Notes: generated from the letters alone by a model not told the origin. A stretch of DNA of 64,000 nucleotides from Breoghania sp037026715 (GCF_037026715.1 NZ_JBANCG010000009.1:62001-126000); one strand, 5' to 3'. Shown: positions 35,266-44,725, counted from the stretch's first letter. A program made the numbers and translations.

Positions 35266-35599
35266 CCGCTCATTTCTGCCTGGTTTCTGTGCAAATGATT
35301 CATAATTAGGCTGCGCGCCTGTACTGCTGAGCCGAGGTTCAGCTCTTCCCGGCTTTTTCCCGAGTAATCGATACGTTTTGCGCATTTCCTTTGCAGGGTT
35401 CGTGCCGCCGAATTAATCGCGCGCTCCCGCCTGCTTTTATCCAGCTGCACAAATCGCGCAGGCGTCTACGTCAATCGACGTATAGGGCCGCGCGCGATTA
35501 CCGCCGACCATCGCGGGCGATGGCAGCCAGGCGTCCCGCAAGAGTGTTTTTGCACCCGCAGTCCGGAGCTGCCGCATTCCGACATGGGGGACTACCAAA
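35266..35599. promoter_or_regulatory. Divergent regulatory region between permease-kinase and urtA
   Basis: 334 bases with three symmetric elements towards urtA: TGCACAAATCGCGCA near 35445 (resembling half of an NtrC-type site), TACGTCAATCGACGTA at about 35467-35482 (perfect six-base arms), and CCATCGCGGGCGATGG near 35508 (perfect seven-base arms). I found no -24/-12 promoter with correct spacing. The urtA ATG has GGGGGA ten bases upstream. Confidence 0.5.
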
Positions 35600-36931
35600 A
35601 TGGCAACAAGCGTTGCGACAGGCATGAACAGGGTCCGGCGCGCGATCGGCGGTGCGGCGATCGCCGGCATGATGGCGACATCGATCACAGCGGGCTTCAC
35701 CACCGGCGCGGCGGCGCAGGAAGACACGATCAAGGTCGGCATCCTGCATTCGCTTTCCGGCACCATGGCGATTTCGGAGACCACTTTGAAAGACGCCATG
35801 CTGATGCTCATCGAGGAGCAGAACAAGAAGGGCGGTTTGCTCGGCAAGAAGCTGGAGCCGGTCGTTGTCGATCCCGCGTCCGACTGGCCGCTTTTCGCGG
35901 AAAAGGCGCGCGAGCTGATCTCGGTCGACAAGGTTGCGGCGGTCTTCGGCTGCTGGACGTCGGTGTCGCGCAAGTCCGTGCTGCCGGTCTTCGAGGAACT
36001 GGATTCGATCCTGTTCTACCCCGTCCAGTACGAGGGTGAGGAAAGCCAGCGCAACGTGTTCTACACGGGTGCCGCGCCGAACCAGCAGGCCATTCCGGCC
36101 GTCGACTACCTGATGAACGAGGAAGGCGTGGAGCGCTGGGTTCTGGCCGGCACCGACTATGTCTATCCGCGCACGACAAACAAGATCCTCGAGGCCTACC
36201 TGAAGTCCAAGGGCGTCGCGGACGAAGACATCATGATCAACTACACGCCGTTCGGTCATTCCGACTGGCAGACGATCGTGTCCGACATCAAGACCTTCGG
36301 CTCCGCCGGCAAGAAGACGGCCGTCGTCTCCACCATCAACGGCGACGCCAACGTTCCCTTCTACAAGGAACTCGCCAACCAGGGCATCAAGGCCGAGGAC
36401 ATCCCGGTCGTGGCTTTCTCCGTGGGTGAGGAGGAACTCGCCGGCCTCGACACCGCTCCGCTCGTCGGCCACCTCGCCGCGTGGAACTATTTCCAGTCCG
36501 TCGACACCGACGCCAATGCCGCGTTCATCGACGCCTGGCACGCCTTCACCAAGGACGACGAGCGCGTCACCAACGATCCCATGGAGGCTCACTACATCGG
36601 CTTCAACATGTGGGTGAAGGCGGTCGAGAAGGCCGGCACCACCGATCCCGACGCGGTCATCGACGCCATGGTCGGCATCTCCGTGCCGAACCTGACCGGC
36701 GGTTACTCCGCGATGATGCCGAACCACCACATCACCAAGCCCGTTCTGATCGGCGAGATCCAGGACGACGGCCAGTTCCAGACCGTCTACGAGACGCCCG
36801 GTCTCGTCGCCGGCGATGCCTGGTCCGACTACCTGCCGGACTCCAAAGACCTGATCGCCGATTGGCGCGCCCCGATGTCGTGCGGCAACTTCAACGTCGC
36901 CACGGGCAAGTGCGGCGGCAAGGGCGAATAG
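35600..36931 (+). CDS. urtA: Urea ABC transporter substrate-binding protein
   Basis: A 443-residue receptor. The signal sequence MNRVRRAIGGAAIAGMMATS is Tat- or Sec-like, with likely cleavage after GAAAQ. The mature protein begins DTIKVGILHSLSGTMAISET, the UrtA hallmark, and later contains FGCWTSVSRKSVLPVFEELD and YPVQYEGEESQRNVFYTGAA, all near-invariant in UrtA. It binds urea (or short amides) in the periplasm and delivers it to UrtBC. It is divergent from the permease-kinase and followed by a strong hairpin before urtB. A high-confidence assignment. Confidence 0.95.
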   Translation: MATSVATGMNRVRRAIGGAAIAGMMATSITAGFTTGAAAQEDTIKVGILHSLSGTMAISETTLKDAMLMLIEEQNKKGGLLGKKLEPVVVDPASDWPLFAEKARELISVDKVAAVFGCWTSVSRKSVLPVFEELDSILFYPVQYEGEESQRNVFYTGAAPNQQAIPAVDYLMNEEGVERWVLAGTDYVYPRTTNKILEAYLKSKGVADEDIMINYTPFGHSDWQTIVSDIKTFGSAGKKTAVVSTINGDANVPFYKELANQGIKAEDIPVVAFSVGEEELAGLDTAPLVGHLAAWNYFQSVDTDANAAFIDAWHAFTKDDERVTNDPMEAHYIGFNMWVKAVEKAGTTDPDAVIDAMVGISVPNLTGGYSAMMPNHHITKPVLIGEIQDDGQFQTVYETPGLVAGDAWSDYLPDSKDLIADWRAPMSCGNFNVATGKCGGKGE

Positions 36932-36955
36932 GTCGCGCCCAAGGCAGAACCGTTC

Positions 36956-36984
36956 GGCGGCGCGGGTTTTTCCTCCGCGCCGCC
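36956..36984 (+). promoter_or_regulatory. Strong intercistronic hairpin between urtA and urtB
   Basis: GGCGGCGCGG at 36956-36965 pairs perfectly over ten bases with CCGCGCCGCC at 36975-36984 around a T-rich loop. No T-run follows. It lies 24 bases after the urtA stop and should stabilise urtA message or attenuate the rest, as for the first importer at 5323-5383. Confidence 0.6.
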
Positions 36985-37068
36985 ACGCGAGCGGGCCGAC
37001 GCGAAGCGCAGTCTGTCCCCGAATTTTCCGATACCTTCCCATTTGCTTTCGACGAAAGCTGCGCAGCC

Positions 37069-38709
37069 ATGTCCCGTTTGAGATCCACCCTTCTCGTCCT
37101 GGCACTTGCCTTCTTCGCGCTGCCGCTCGTTCACGCGGCGGGCAACGCGCAAGGGGCCGGCGATCTGCGCTCTCTCATCAACGAACTCGCCAAAGGCCGC
37201 TACGAGGACACCGAGGCCCAGATCGCGGCGATCGCGGCGACCGGTGACGAGGCTGCGGTGCCGGCCCTGCAGGCGCTCGGCTCCAACGACCTGATGGCGC
37301 GCAAGTCCGATGGTGCGGTCTTCATCGTCAGGAAAAAGAGCGGCGGCTATCAGCTCATTGATCCGCTCACCGGCGATGTCGCGGGCGAGGCCGGTCGGCG
37401 CGACATGGAGCGCATCCGCATCAATAACCGCCTGAGGCGGTCCATTCGCGCGGCGCTCGGCGAACTGACCCTGATGTCGAAGAACCCCGACCGGCGCCGC
37501 CGTGCCGCCGAACAGGTCTTCAAGGCACGCGACGCGGAGGCCATCGAGACGATCGACGAGGCGCTTGCAGCGGAGACGGATCCGGGCATCGCGACGCTGC
37601 TGCGCGAGGCGCGCGCAGCAGCGATCCTCAATTCCGATGCCTCGGAAGAAGACAAGCTCGCCGCCGTCGAGGTGATCAAGGCGCGCGGCGACCAGGAGGC
37701 CCGGGCGATTCTGGCGGCAACGGCGGAAGCAGGCGCCGGCTCCGGGGAGACCGCCCTGCATGATGCGGCCGCCCGCGCGCAGGGCCATGTGGAACAGATC
37801 CTCAGCCTGTGGAACGCGGCGCAGAACGTCTGGTACGGGTTGTCGCTGGGCTCGGTGCTGCTGCTCGCCGCCATCGGGCTCGCCATCACCTTCGGCGTGA
37901 TGGGCGTCATAAACATGGCGCATGGCGAGATGGTGATGATCGGCGCCTACACCACTTTCGTGGTGCAGGAAATCATCCGCACCTCCGCGCCGTGGCTGTT
38001 CGACGCCTCGCTCGCCATCGCGCTTCCGCTTGCCTTCCTTATCGCGGGGGCCGTCGGCGTCGCTCTGGAGCGCTTCGTCATCCGCTTCCTCTATGGCCGG
38101 CCGCTGGAAACGCTGCTGGCGACCTGGGGCATCTCGCTGATCCTGCAGCAGGCGGTGCGCTCGATCTTCGGCGCCAACAACCGCGAGGTCGGTACGCCAT
38201 CGTGGATGTCGGGGCTGACGGAAGTCGGCGGGCTGACGATCACCTACAACCGGCTTTCGATCATCATCTTTTCGCTGGTGGTGTTCGGCGTGCTCATCAC
38301 GGTGCTGAAAAGCACGCGCTTCGGGCTCTACACCCGCGCCGTCACCCAGAACCGGCGCATGGCGAGTTCGATGGGCATCCGCACGCCCTGGGTCGACGCC
38401 ATGACCTTTGGCCTCGGTTCCGGCATCGCCGGCATTGCAGGTGTTGCGCTCTCCCAGATCGACAACGTCTCGCCCAATCTCGGCCAGAGCTACATCATCG
38501 ACTCGTTCATGGTCGTGGTGTTCGGCGGGGTCGGCAATCTGTGGGGCACGCTGGTCGGCGCGATGACGCTCGGCGTCGTCAACAAGTTCCTGGAACCCTA
38601 TGCAGGTGCCGTGCTGGCCAAGATCCTGCTGTTGGTCTTCATCATTCTGTTCATCCAGAAGCGTCCACGGGGCCTCTTTGCTCTCAAGGGCCGGGCGGTC
38701 GAAGCATGA
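37069..38709 (+). CDS. urtB: Urea ABC transporter permease UrtB
   Basis: A 546-residue permease of normal UrtB length. Residues 1-25 are a signal peptide (ending VHAAGN), followed by a periplasmic helical-repeat region of about 215 residues typical of UrtB and absent from LivH. The membrane half starts NVWYGLSLGSVLLLAAIGLA and contains FGVMGVINMAHGEMVMIGAY and VVVFGGVGNLWGT. It forms the urea channel with UrtC. Its stop overlaps the urtC start (ATGA). Confidence 0.94.
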   Translation: MSRLRSTLLVLALAFFALPLVHAAGNAQGAGDLRSLINELAKGRYEDTEAQIAAIAATGDEAAVPALQALGSNDLMARKSDGAVFIVRKKSGGYQLIDPLTGDVAGEAGRRDMERIRINNRLRRSIRAALGELTLMSKNPDRRRRAAEQVFKARDAEAIETIDEALAAETDPGIATLLREARAAAILNSDASEEDKLAAVEVIKARGDQEARAILAATAEAGAGSGETALHDAAARAQGHVEQILSLWNAAQNVWYGLSLGSVLLLAAIGLAITFGVMGVINMAHGEMVMIGAYTTFVVQEIIRTSAPWLFDASLAIALPLAFLIAGAVGVALERFVIRFLYGRPLETLLATWGISLILQQAVRSIFGANNREVGTPSWMSGLTEVGGLTITYNRLSIIIFSLVVFGVLITVLKSTRFGLYTRAVTQNRRMASSMGIRTPWVDAMTFGLGSGIAGIAGVALSQIDNVSPNLGQSYIIDSFMVVVFGGVGNLWGTLVGAMTLGVVNKFLEPYAGAVLAKILLLVFIILFIQKRPRGLFALKGRAVEA

Positions 38710-39893
38710 TCACCTCGTTTCTTCTGCGTGCCTTCGACGGCAAGGCCTTTGTCTTCCTCGCCATTCTCGCTGCCGTGGCCGTGGCGATCCCGGCCGGAAA
38801 CCTGCTGTTTCCCGCCGGCCACGCGCTCCACGTTCCGGTCTATGTCGTCAGCCTTCTTGGCAAGTACATGTGCTACGCGCTGCTGGCGCTGTCGGTTGAT
38901 CTGGTCTGGGGCTATTGCGGCATCCTCTCGCTCGGCCACGGCGCGTTCTTCGCGCTCGGCGGCTATGCGATGGGCATGTACCTGATGCGCCAGATCGGCG
39001 CGCGCGGCGTCTACGGCAATCCGGATCTGCCCGACTTCATGGTCTTCCTCAACTGGAAGGAGCTGCCCTGGTACTGGTACGGCTTCGATACTTTCCTCTT
39101 TGCGATGCTCATGGTGCTTATCGTACCCGGTCTGCTCGCCTTCGTCTTCGGCTGGTTCGCCTTCCGGTCAAGGGTGACCGGCGTCTATCTCTCCATTATC
39201 ACGCAGGCGATGACTTACGCGCTGCTGCTCGCCTTCTTTCGCAACGACATGGGCTTTGGCGGCAACAACGGGCTCACCGACTTCAAGGACATTCTCGGCT
39301 ATTCCGTGCAGGCGGACGGCACGCGCGCGGCGCTGTTCTTCGCCTCCGTCGCGGCGGTCGCCATCGGCTTCGTCATCGCCCGGGCGGTGACGCGATCGAA
39401 GCTCGGTAAGGTTCTGATCGCGGTGCGCGATGCGGAAAGCCGCACCCGGTTCCTCGGCTACCGGGTGGAGCATTACAAGCTGTTCGTCTGGGTGCTGTCG
39501 GCGATGATGGCAGGGGTCGCCGGTGCGCTCTACGTGCCGCAGGTCGGTATCATCAATCCGGGCGAATTCGCGCCGGCCAATTCCATCGAACTGGTCATCT
39601 GGGTCGCGGTCGGCGGACGCGGCACGCTGGTTGGTGCCGTTCTGGGCGCCGTTCTCGTCAACTTCGCAAAGACCTGGTTCACCGGCGTCTTTCCCGAATT
39701 CTGGCTGTTCGCGCTGGGTGGTCTGTTCGTTGCGGTAACGCTGTTTCTGCCAAGGGGCATCGTCGGCACGATCGGCCACCACTGGAATGCGCTGCGCGAT
39801 CGGCGGGCCTCGGCGCGCGCCGAGGCCGGGACCGATGAAGACCCGCGCGAAAGCGAGATCGCGGACGAGATGAACCATCAGGCGGCGGAGTAG
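38706..39893 (+). CDS. urtC: Urea ABC transporter permease UrtC
   Basis: A 395-residue permease. MCYALLALSVDLVWGYCGIL and LGHGAFFALGGYAMGMYLMR are UrtC signature stretches; the LivM-type loop reads IWVAVGGRGTLVGAVLG. FGGNNGLTDFKDILG in the middle is also UrtC-typical. The last 40 residues are charged and cytoplasmic. The four-base overlap with urtB implies coupled translation, and urtD starts four bases downstream. Confidence 0.94.
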   Translation: MITSFLLRAFDGKAFVFLAILAAVAVAIPAGNLLFPAGHALHVPVYVVSLLGKYMCYALLALSVDLVWGYCGILSLGHGAFFALGGYAMGMYLMRQIGARGVYGNPDLPDFMVFLNWKELPWYWYGFDTFLFAMLMVLIVPGLLAFVFGWFAFRSRVTGVYLSIITQAMTYALLLAFFRNDMGFGGNNGLTDFKDILGYSVQADGTRAALFFASVAAVAIGFVIARAVTRSKLGKVLIAVRDAESRTRFLGYRVEHYKLFVWVLSAMMAGVAGALYVPQVGIINPGEFAPANSIELVIWVAVGGRGTLVGAVLGAVLVNFAKTWFTGVFPEFWLFALGGLFVAVTLFLPRGIVGTIGHHWNALRDRRASARAEAGTDEDPRESEIADEMNHQAAE

Positions 39894-39897
39894 GACG

Positions 39898-40650
39898 ATG
39901 GTCGAACAGGCTTCCAATTCCGTTCTCTATCTCGACGGCGTCTCGGTCTCCTTCGACGGCTTCAAGGCGCTCAACTCGCTGTCGTTGGTCCTTCAGCCCG
40001 GCGAGATGCGGGCGATCATCGGGCCGAACGGGGCGGGCAAGACGACCATGATGGACGTCATCACCGGCAAGACCCGGCCCGACGAGGGGGAAATCTATTT
40101 CGACGGTGCGGTCGATCTCACCCGGCTCGACGAGGCCGATATCGCCGAACTTGGCATCGGGCGGAAATTCCAGAAGCCGACGGTCTTCGAAAGCCAGACG
40201 GTTCTGGACAATCTGGAACTGGCGCTGAAGGCGCCGCGCGGACCGTTCTCTACGTTGTTTCATCGCCGCAGTGAGCCCGAGAAAGCGCGTATCGACGAGC
40301 TTTTGGAGCTGATCAGACTAAGCGAACGGCGCGATGAGCTCGCTGCCAATCTCAGCCACGGCCAGAAGCAGTGGCTGGAGATCGGCATGCTGCTCGCGCA
40401 GGATCCGAAGCTGATGCTGGTCGACGAGCCGGCCGCCGGCATGACCGATGCCGAGACGGCAGAGACGGCGACCATGCTCAAGGAAATCAACAAGACCCGC
40501 TCGGTCGTCGTCGTGGAACACGACATGACCTTCGTGCGCGATCTCGGCGTGAAGGTCACCGTGCTGCACGAGGGCTCGGTGCTGGCCGAAGGTGCGCTCG
40601 ATCACGTCTCGGCCGACCCGCGCGTGGTCGAAGTCTATCTTGGGCGGTGA
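39898..40650 (+). CDS. urtD: Urea ABC transporter ATP-binding protein UrtD
   Basis: A 250-residue ATPase. Walker A GPNGAGKTT, signature LSHGQKQWLEIGMLL (the HGQKQ form is characteristic of UrtD), Walker B LMLVDEPAAGM and His-loop VVEHDMTFVRDLG. FQKPTVFESQTVLDNLELAL also matches UrtD. It provides half of the ATPase dimer for UrtBC in the cytoplasm. Confidence 0.94.
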   Translation: MVEQASNSVLYLDGVSVSFDGFKALNSLSLVLQPGEMRAIIGPNGAGKTTMMDVITGKTRPDEGEIYFDGAVDLTRLDEADIAELGIGRKFQKPTVFESQTVLDNLELALKAPRGPFSTLFHRRSEPEKARIDELLELIRLSERRDELAANLSHGQKQWLEIGMLLAQDPKLMLVDEPAAGMTDAETAETATMLKEINKTRSVVVVEHDMTFVRDLGVKVTVLHEGSVLAEGALDHVSADPRVVEVYLGR

Positions 40651-40663
40651 AGGAGTACGCAAC

Positions 40664-41353
40664 GTGCTGAGCGTCGAAAACATCGATCTCCACTATGGTG
40701 CTGCTCAGGCGCTGAAGGGCGTCTCGCTTACCGCGGAAGCCGGCAAGGTGACGTGCCTGATGGGGCGCAACGGCGTCGGCAAGACGTCCACCTTGCGCGC
40801 CATCGTTGGTCAGCATCCGGTCTCGGCCGGAACGATCACGCTTGAAGGCGAGCTGATCAACGCCATGGCGCCGCACCAGCGCGCACGGAAGGGCGTCGCC
40901 ATCGTGCCCCAGGGCCGCGAGATCTTTCCGCTTCTGAGCGTGAAGGAGAACCTGGAGACGGGCTTTGCCGCCACGAAGGAACGCACGATCCCCGAAAGCG
41001 TGTTCGAGCTTTTTCCCGTGCTCAAGGACATGCTGCGCCGGCGCGGCGGTGATTTGTCCGGCGGTCAGCAGCAGCAGCTCGCCATCGGCCGAGCGCTGGT
41101 GACCCGGCCGAAGCTTCTCGTGCTAGACGAGCCGACCGAAGGCATTCAGCCTTCCATCATCAAGGATATAGGCCGTGCCATCGAATGGCTGCGTGATCAG
41201 GGCACCATGGCGATCGTGCTGGTGGAGCAGTATTTCGAGTTCGCCCGCGATCTTGCCGACACTTTCGCAGTGATGGATCGCGGCGAGATCGTGATGCAGG
41301 GCACGCGAGAAAGCATGATCGAAAGCGAAATGCGGGCGCATCTGACGGTGTGA
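40664..41353 (+). CDS. urtE: Urea ABC transporter ATP-binding protein UrtE
   Basis: A 229-residue ATPase, of UrtE length. Walker A GRNGVGKTS, signature LSGGQQQQLAIGRAL, Walker B LLVLDEPTEGIQPSII and the UrtE-typical VEQYFEFARDLADTFAVMDR. The start is GTG at 40664, supported by AAGGAG eight bases upstream; the frame is open to 40592 but overlaps urtD. It ends the urt operon. No urease genes follow within this window, so the fate of imported urea is not visible here. Confidence 0.94.
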   Translation: MLSVENIDLHYGAAQALKGVSLTAEAGKVTCLMGRNGVGKTSTLRAIVGQHPVSAGTITLEGELINAMAPHQRARKGVAIVPQGREIFPLLSVKENLETGFAATKERTIPESVFELFPVLKDMLRRRGGDLSGGQQQQLAIGRALVTRPKLLVLDEPTEGIQPSIIKDIGRAIEWLRDQGTMAIVLVEQYFEFARDLADTFAVMDRGEIVMQGTRESMIESEMRAHLTV

Positions 41354-41511
41354 GGCCCCTTCGGGAGCCGCATTCGCAAGGGGGCACTGCCCGGTGGTAC
41401 TCCGTTCGTGCCGGGCCGCCGGCTCGGCCTGCGCAAGTCTTGCGCCCGTGAGGCGAATTCGTCACCATTTCCGCACAGCATTAACGTAAACTTCCATCAG
41501 ATTCGTATCCG

Positions 41512-44226
41512 ATGGAGCCTCGCGTGAAACGTATCCTCATCGCCCTTGCCGGTGTTCTGGTGCTCGTCGCCGTTGTGGCGCTGGTGGTGCCGTTCTTCCT
41601 GCCGAAGGACGCGATCAAGCGGCAGATCGTGGCGCAGGTCGAAACGGCGACAGGCTGGCGCCTGCGGCTTGACGGACCGGTCGGGCTCGGGCTTTTGCCC
41701 ACCTTCTCCCTCAGTGCCCGCGACGTCGGGCTGTCGGGCGAAGCCGGGGCGGATGGTATCGAATTCGCCAAGGTCGAGGAGATCGACTTCGGCCTGTCAC
41801 TGAGTGCGCTCTTTGGCGGGACCGTCCGCGTGACCGGGATCGCGCTCCACAAGCCGCAGATCCTGCTGGAGACAGATGCGGAGGGGCATACGAGCTGGGC
41901 GCCGCGCAAGACCCTGAGCGACCTGATCGATGAATCCCTGTCGACAGAAGGTGAGGATGCGGGATCAGGCGTTCTGCCTCCGGTTCCGGGCGAGAAGGCA
42001 GACGCTCCCAAGGCCCCTGTTCCTGCTGACGAGGCGGGACAGGATCTCGCGGATCTTGTGCGCCGGGTCCAGATTGACGAACTGACCATCAGCGACGGAT
42101 CGCTTTCCTTCACCGATAAGCGCTCCGGACAGGCCATCTCGCTCCAGAAGATCAACACGAGCTTTTTCCTGCCGTCGTCTGAAGAGGCGGCGACGTTGGA
42201 GGGTTCGCTCGTCTGGCAGGGGACAGCTTTCGATATCGAAGCCGAACTCGGTTCGCCGCTGGGGCTTTTGCAGAACAAGACAAGCGAGGTTTCCGCGCGG
42301 ATTTCCGGGGGTTTCGGGGAGGCGACCGTATCCGGAACGCTTGCGGCTGAGCCGCTGGGCGGGAACCTGCGCATTGGTATCTCCGGCGATTCCCTGCCCA
42401 AGGCGCTGGCGGCCTTCGGTGTTGCCGCGAAGGGGCTCAAGGATGCCGGAGGCTACAAGATCGCCGCGACGGCCGATCTTGCCCGAGGCCAGATCGCGCT
42501 GGAGGATCTGTCCGCATCTGCCATGGGAAGCACCCTGACGGGGCGTCTCGTGGCGGACACGCGCAAGGCGGAGCCGGTTGTGTCCGCGGATCTCGGGATT
42601 GATGCCGTCGATCTCGGACGTCTCGGCTTCGGCGGCGGCGATCCGGCGGCTGAACGGATTGAAGCCGTCAACCTGCAGGTTTCTCTTGACGGATTGAGCC
42701 GGCCGGCAACGGCACGGGGCGGACTGACGTGGAATGGCGAGCGCTTCGATCTGGCCGCCTCCGCCGCGCCCGAGCCGCTTCTTGCCGGCAAGCCGGCTCC
42801 GGTCGAGGCCTCCGTTTCCGGCAGCCATTTCAAGCTCGGTGCAAATGGCACCGGCTCTCTGAGCGGGGCGTTCGACGGGCGTCTGTCGCTTGAAACGGCG
42901 AACCTGCGCAATCTGCTCGCCTGGGCCGGCACGCCGTTGCCGCCGGGTGGCGGTCTGAAGCGGTTTGCGGTTTCCGGGCGCATAGACGTCGGCTCTCAGC
43001 GCATCGGTTTCAAGGATGCCTCCATCGCCCTTGACGGGACGACCGGCACGGGAGCCGGCGAGGTGATATTGGCCGGTGCGGTGCCGAAAATCACCGCTTC
43101 TCTGGCTCTCGATGCGCTCGTGCTCGATCCCTATCTCGGCGGAGAGGCGTCCGCCGGCTCGCGCGGGGATGGCAGTTCCTCTCGGGCGGCCGGAAGCGCA
43201 GGACAGCGTTCCGGCGGCTGGAGCGCGGATCCGATCGATTTTTCCGGCCTGAAGGCGATCGATGCCGATCTGACGCTTTCCGCAAAGGAGATCCATTGGG
43301 ACAAGCTCAAGATCGACAAGAGCCGGCTGACGGTCGCCATTGCCGGGGGCAAGTTGCGCGCCGATCTCGATCCGCTCAGCCTCTACGGCGGTTCTGCCAA
43401 CGGCGTCGTGACGATTGACGGCACGCAACCGGTGCCGGCCGTCATGTCCTCGCTTGATCTCAGAGGGCTGGAGGCGCATCCGTTCCTGACGGATCTTGCC
43501 GATTTCCGTGCCCTGCACGGCAAGACCGCCATCACCTTCGATCTCACCGCGGCTGGCGCCAGTCAGGCGGCGCTTGCCTCATCGCTTTCCGGCAAGGCGC
43601 TGGTGAAGTTCACCAACGGCTCGATACGCGGCATCAACATTCCGCAGATGGTGCGCAATCTTTCCGTCTCCACCCTCCTGGGCTGGGGCGAGAAGGATGA
43701 TGCGCAATCCACGGACTTCAGCGAGCTTTCGGCAAACTTCGTGGTGGAAAAGGGCGTCGCGACCACGTCCGACCTCAAGCTCGTCGGCCCGCTGGTGCGG
43801 GTGAGCGGCGGCGGAAAGACGGATATCGGCCAGCGCACGCTCGACTGGCGCGTGGAGCCGCAGATCGTTGCTTCCCTGAAAGGGCAGGGGGCGTCGGGCG
43901 ATATGGTTGGTCTCGGGGTCCCCGTCGTCATCCGCGGTCCCTGGAGCAAGCCGCAGATCTATCCCGACATTGCCGGCATCCTGGAAAATCCGGGCGAGGC
44001 CTACAAGAAGCTGCAGGCTGTGAGCGGCGGGCTTCTCGACATCATGAAGAAAAACCCTGGCAAGGCGTTGGAGGAGACCGTCAAGCAGCTTGGCGGCGAT
44101 GGCATCGACATCAAGAAGGTGCTGAACGGCGAGGCGGACGACGACGCGGTCCTGAAATCCATCGAACAGGGGTTCAAGGTCGCGCCGAACCTGTTTGGCC
44201 TGGGCAAGAAAAAGAAGAAGGAATAG
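41512..44226 (+). CDS. AsmA family protein
   Basis: A 904-residue envelope protein. A single N-terminal membrane segment (ILIALAGVLVLVAVVALVVP) is followed by the AsmA start RQIVAQVETATGWRLRLDGP and a long repetitive beta-rich region. The C-terminal AsmA_2-like part (LSGKALVKFTNGSIRGINIP, then GGGKTDIGQRTLDWRVEP) is typical. AsmA-like proteins are now seen as bridge-type lipid carriers between inner and outer membrane. A Gln/Ser/Gly-rich linker lies near residues 545-565. The ATG at 41512 gives MEPRVKRILIAL; a GTG four codons later is possible. Confidence 0.88.
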   Translation: MEPRVKRILIALAGVLVLVAVVALVVPFFLPKDAIKRQIVAQVETATGWRLRLDGPVGLGLLPTFSLSARDVGLSGEAGADGIEFAKVEEIDFGLSLSALFGGTVRVTGIALHKPQILLETDAEGHTSWAPRKTLSDLIDESLSTEGEDAGSGVLPPVPGEKADAPKAPVPADEAGQDLADLVRRVQIDELTISDGSLSFTDKRSGQAISLQKINTSFFLPSSEEAATLEGSLVWQGTAFDIEAELGSPLGLLQNKTSEVSARISGGFGEATVSGTLAAEPLGGNLRIGISGDSLPKALAAFGVAAKGLKDAGGYKIAATADLARGQIALEDLSASAMGSTLTGRLVADTRKAEPVVSADLGIDAVDLGRLGFGGGDPAAERIEAVNLQVSLDGLSRPATARGGLTWNGERFDLAASAAPEPLLAGKPAPVEASVSGSHFKLGANGTGSLSGAFDGRLSLETANLRNLLAWAGTPLPPGGGLKRFAVSGRIDVGSQRIGFKDASIALDGTTGTGAGEVILAGAVPKITASLALDALVLDPYLGGEASAGSRGDGSSSRAAGSAGQRSGGWSADPIDFSGLKAIDADLTLSAKEIHWDKLKIDKSRLTVAIAGGKLRADLDPLSLYGGSANGVVTIDGTQPVPAVMSSLDLRGLEAHPFLTDLADFRALHGKTAITFDLTAAGASQAALASSLSGKALVKFTNGSIRGINIPQMVRNLSVSTLLGWGEKDDAQSTDFSELSANFVVEKGVATTSDLKLVGPLVRVSGGGKTDIGQRTLDWRVEPQIVASLKGQGASGDMVGLGVPVVIRGPWSKPQIYPDIAGILENPGEAYKKLQAVSGGLLDIMKKNPGKALEETVKQLGGDGIDIKKVLNGEADDDAVLKSIEQGFKVAPNLFGLGKKKKKE

Positions 44227-44279
44227 CGGGCGAGGGACTGTTTCCGCCTGACCGCTCCTCCCTGTTGCGGCGCCCGTTG

Positions 44280-44690
44280 TCAGCCCTCTGCCTCGATCGC
44301 CTCCATATCCTCGTCGGAGAGGCCGAAATGGTGGCCGATTTCGTGGATCAGCACGTGCGTGATGATCTCGCCGAGGCTGTCCTCGTATTCGGCCCAATAG
44401 TCGAGGATCGGCCGGCGGAAGAGCCAGACGCGGTTGGGCTGCTGACCGGTGAAGACATTGCCGCCGGTCTGGGCGAGGCCTAAGCCTTCGAATAGTCCCA
44501 GAAGATCGAAGGGGCCCTCGGCGCCGACGCTTTCGAGCATCGCGTCGCTTGGGAACTCGTCAATGGCGATGACGATGCCGTCGCAGCGTTCACGGAACGC
44601 GTCGGGGAGGTCGGCAAACGCTTGATGTGCGATATCGCGAAACGTCGCAAGGTCGGGAGCGGTGGCGGAAGACCAGTCGGAAACGTTCAT
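44280..44690 (-). CDS. Zincin-like metallopeptidase family protein (PF06262 type)
   Basis: A 136-residue protein. The zinc motif HEIGHHFGLSDEDM lies at the C-terminus (HExxH plus a following His). The front half contains FADLPDAFRERCDGIVIAID and LLGLFEGLGL, typical of small proteobacterial minimal zincins. Substrate unknown; the conserved acidic end (DEDMEAIEAEG) is normal for the family. The ATG at 44690 matches family length. It is followed by a small membrane protein gene upstream on the same strand. Confidence 0.88.
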   Translation of the reverse strand: MNVSDWSSATAPDLATFRDIAHQAFADLPDAFRERCDGIVIAIDEFPSDAMLESVGAEGPFDLLGLFEGLGLAQTGGNVFTGQQPNRVWLFRRPILDYWAEYEDSLGEIITHVLIHEIGHHFGLSDEDMEAIEAEG

Positions 44691-44725
44691 GGGTGACCCG
44701 TCGGCGCAATGAGATACACGTTGTC

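Noticed and set aside
35500..35599. Sigma-54 promoter for urtA (TTTTTGCA as -12 element)
   Set aside because: Ten bases before the GC there is AA, not GG, so the -24 element is missing.
35600..41353. Urease genes expected beside urtABCDE
   Set aside because: None of ureABC, ureD, E, F or G is present in the window.
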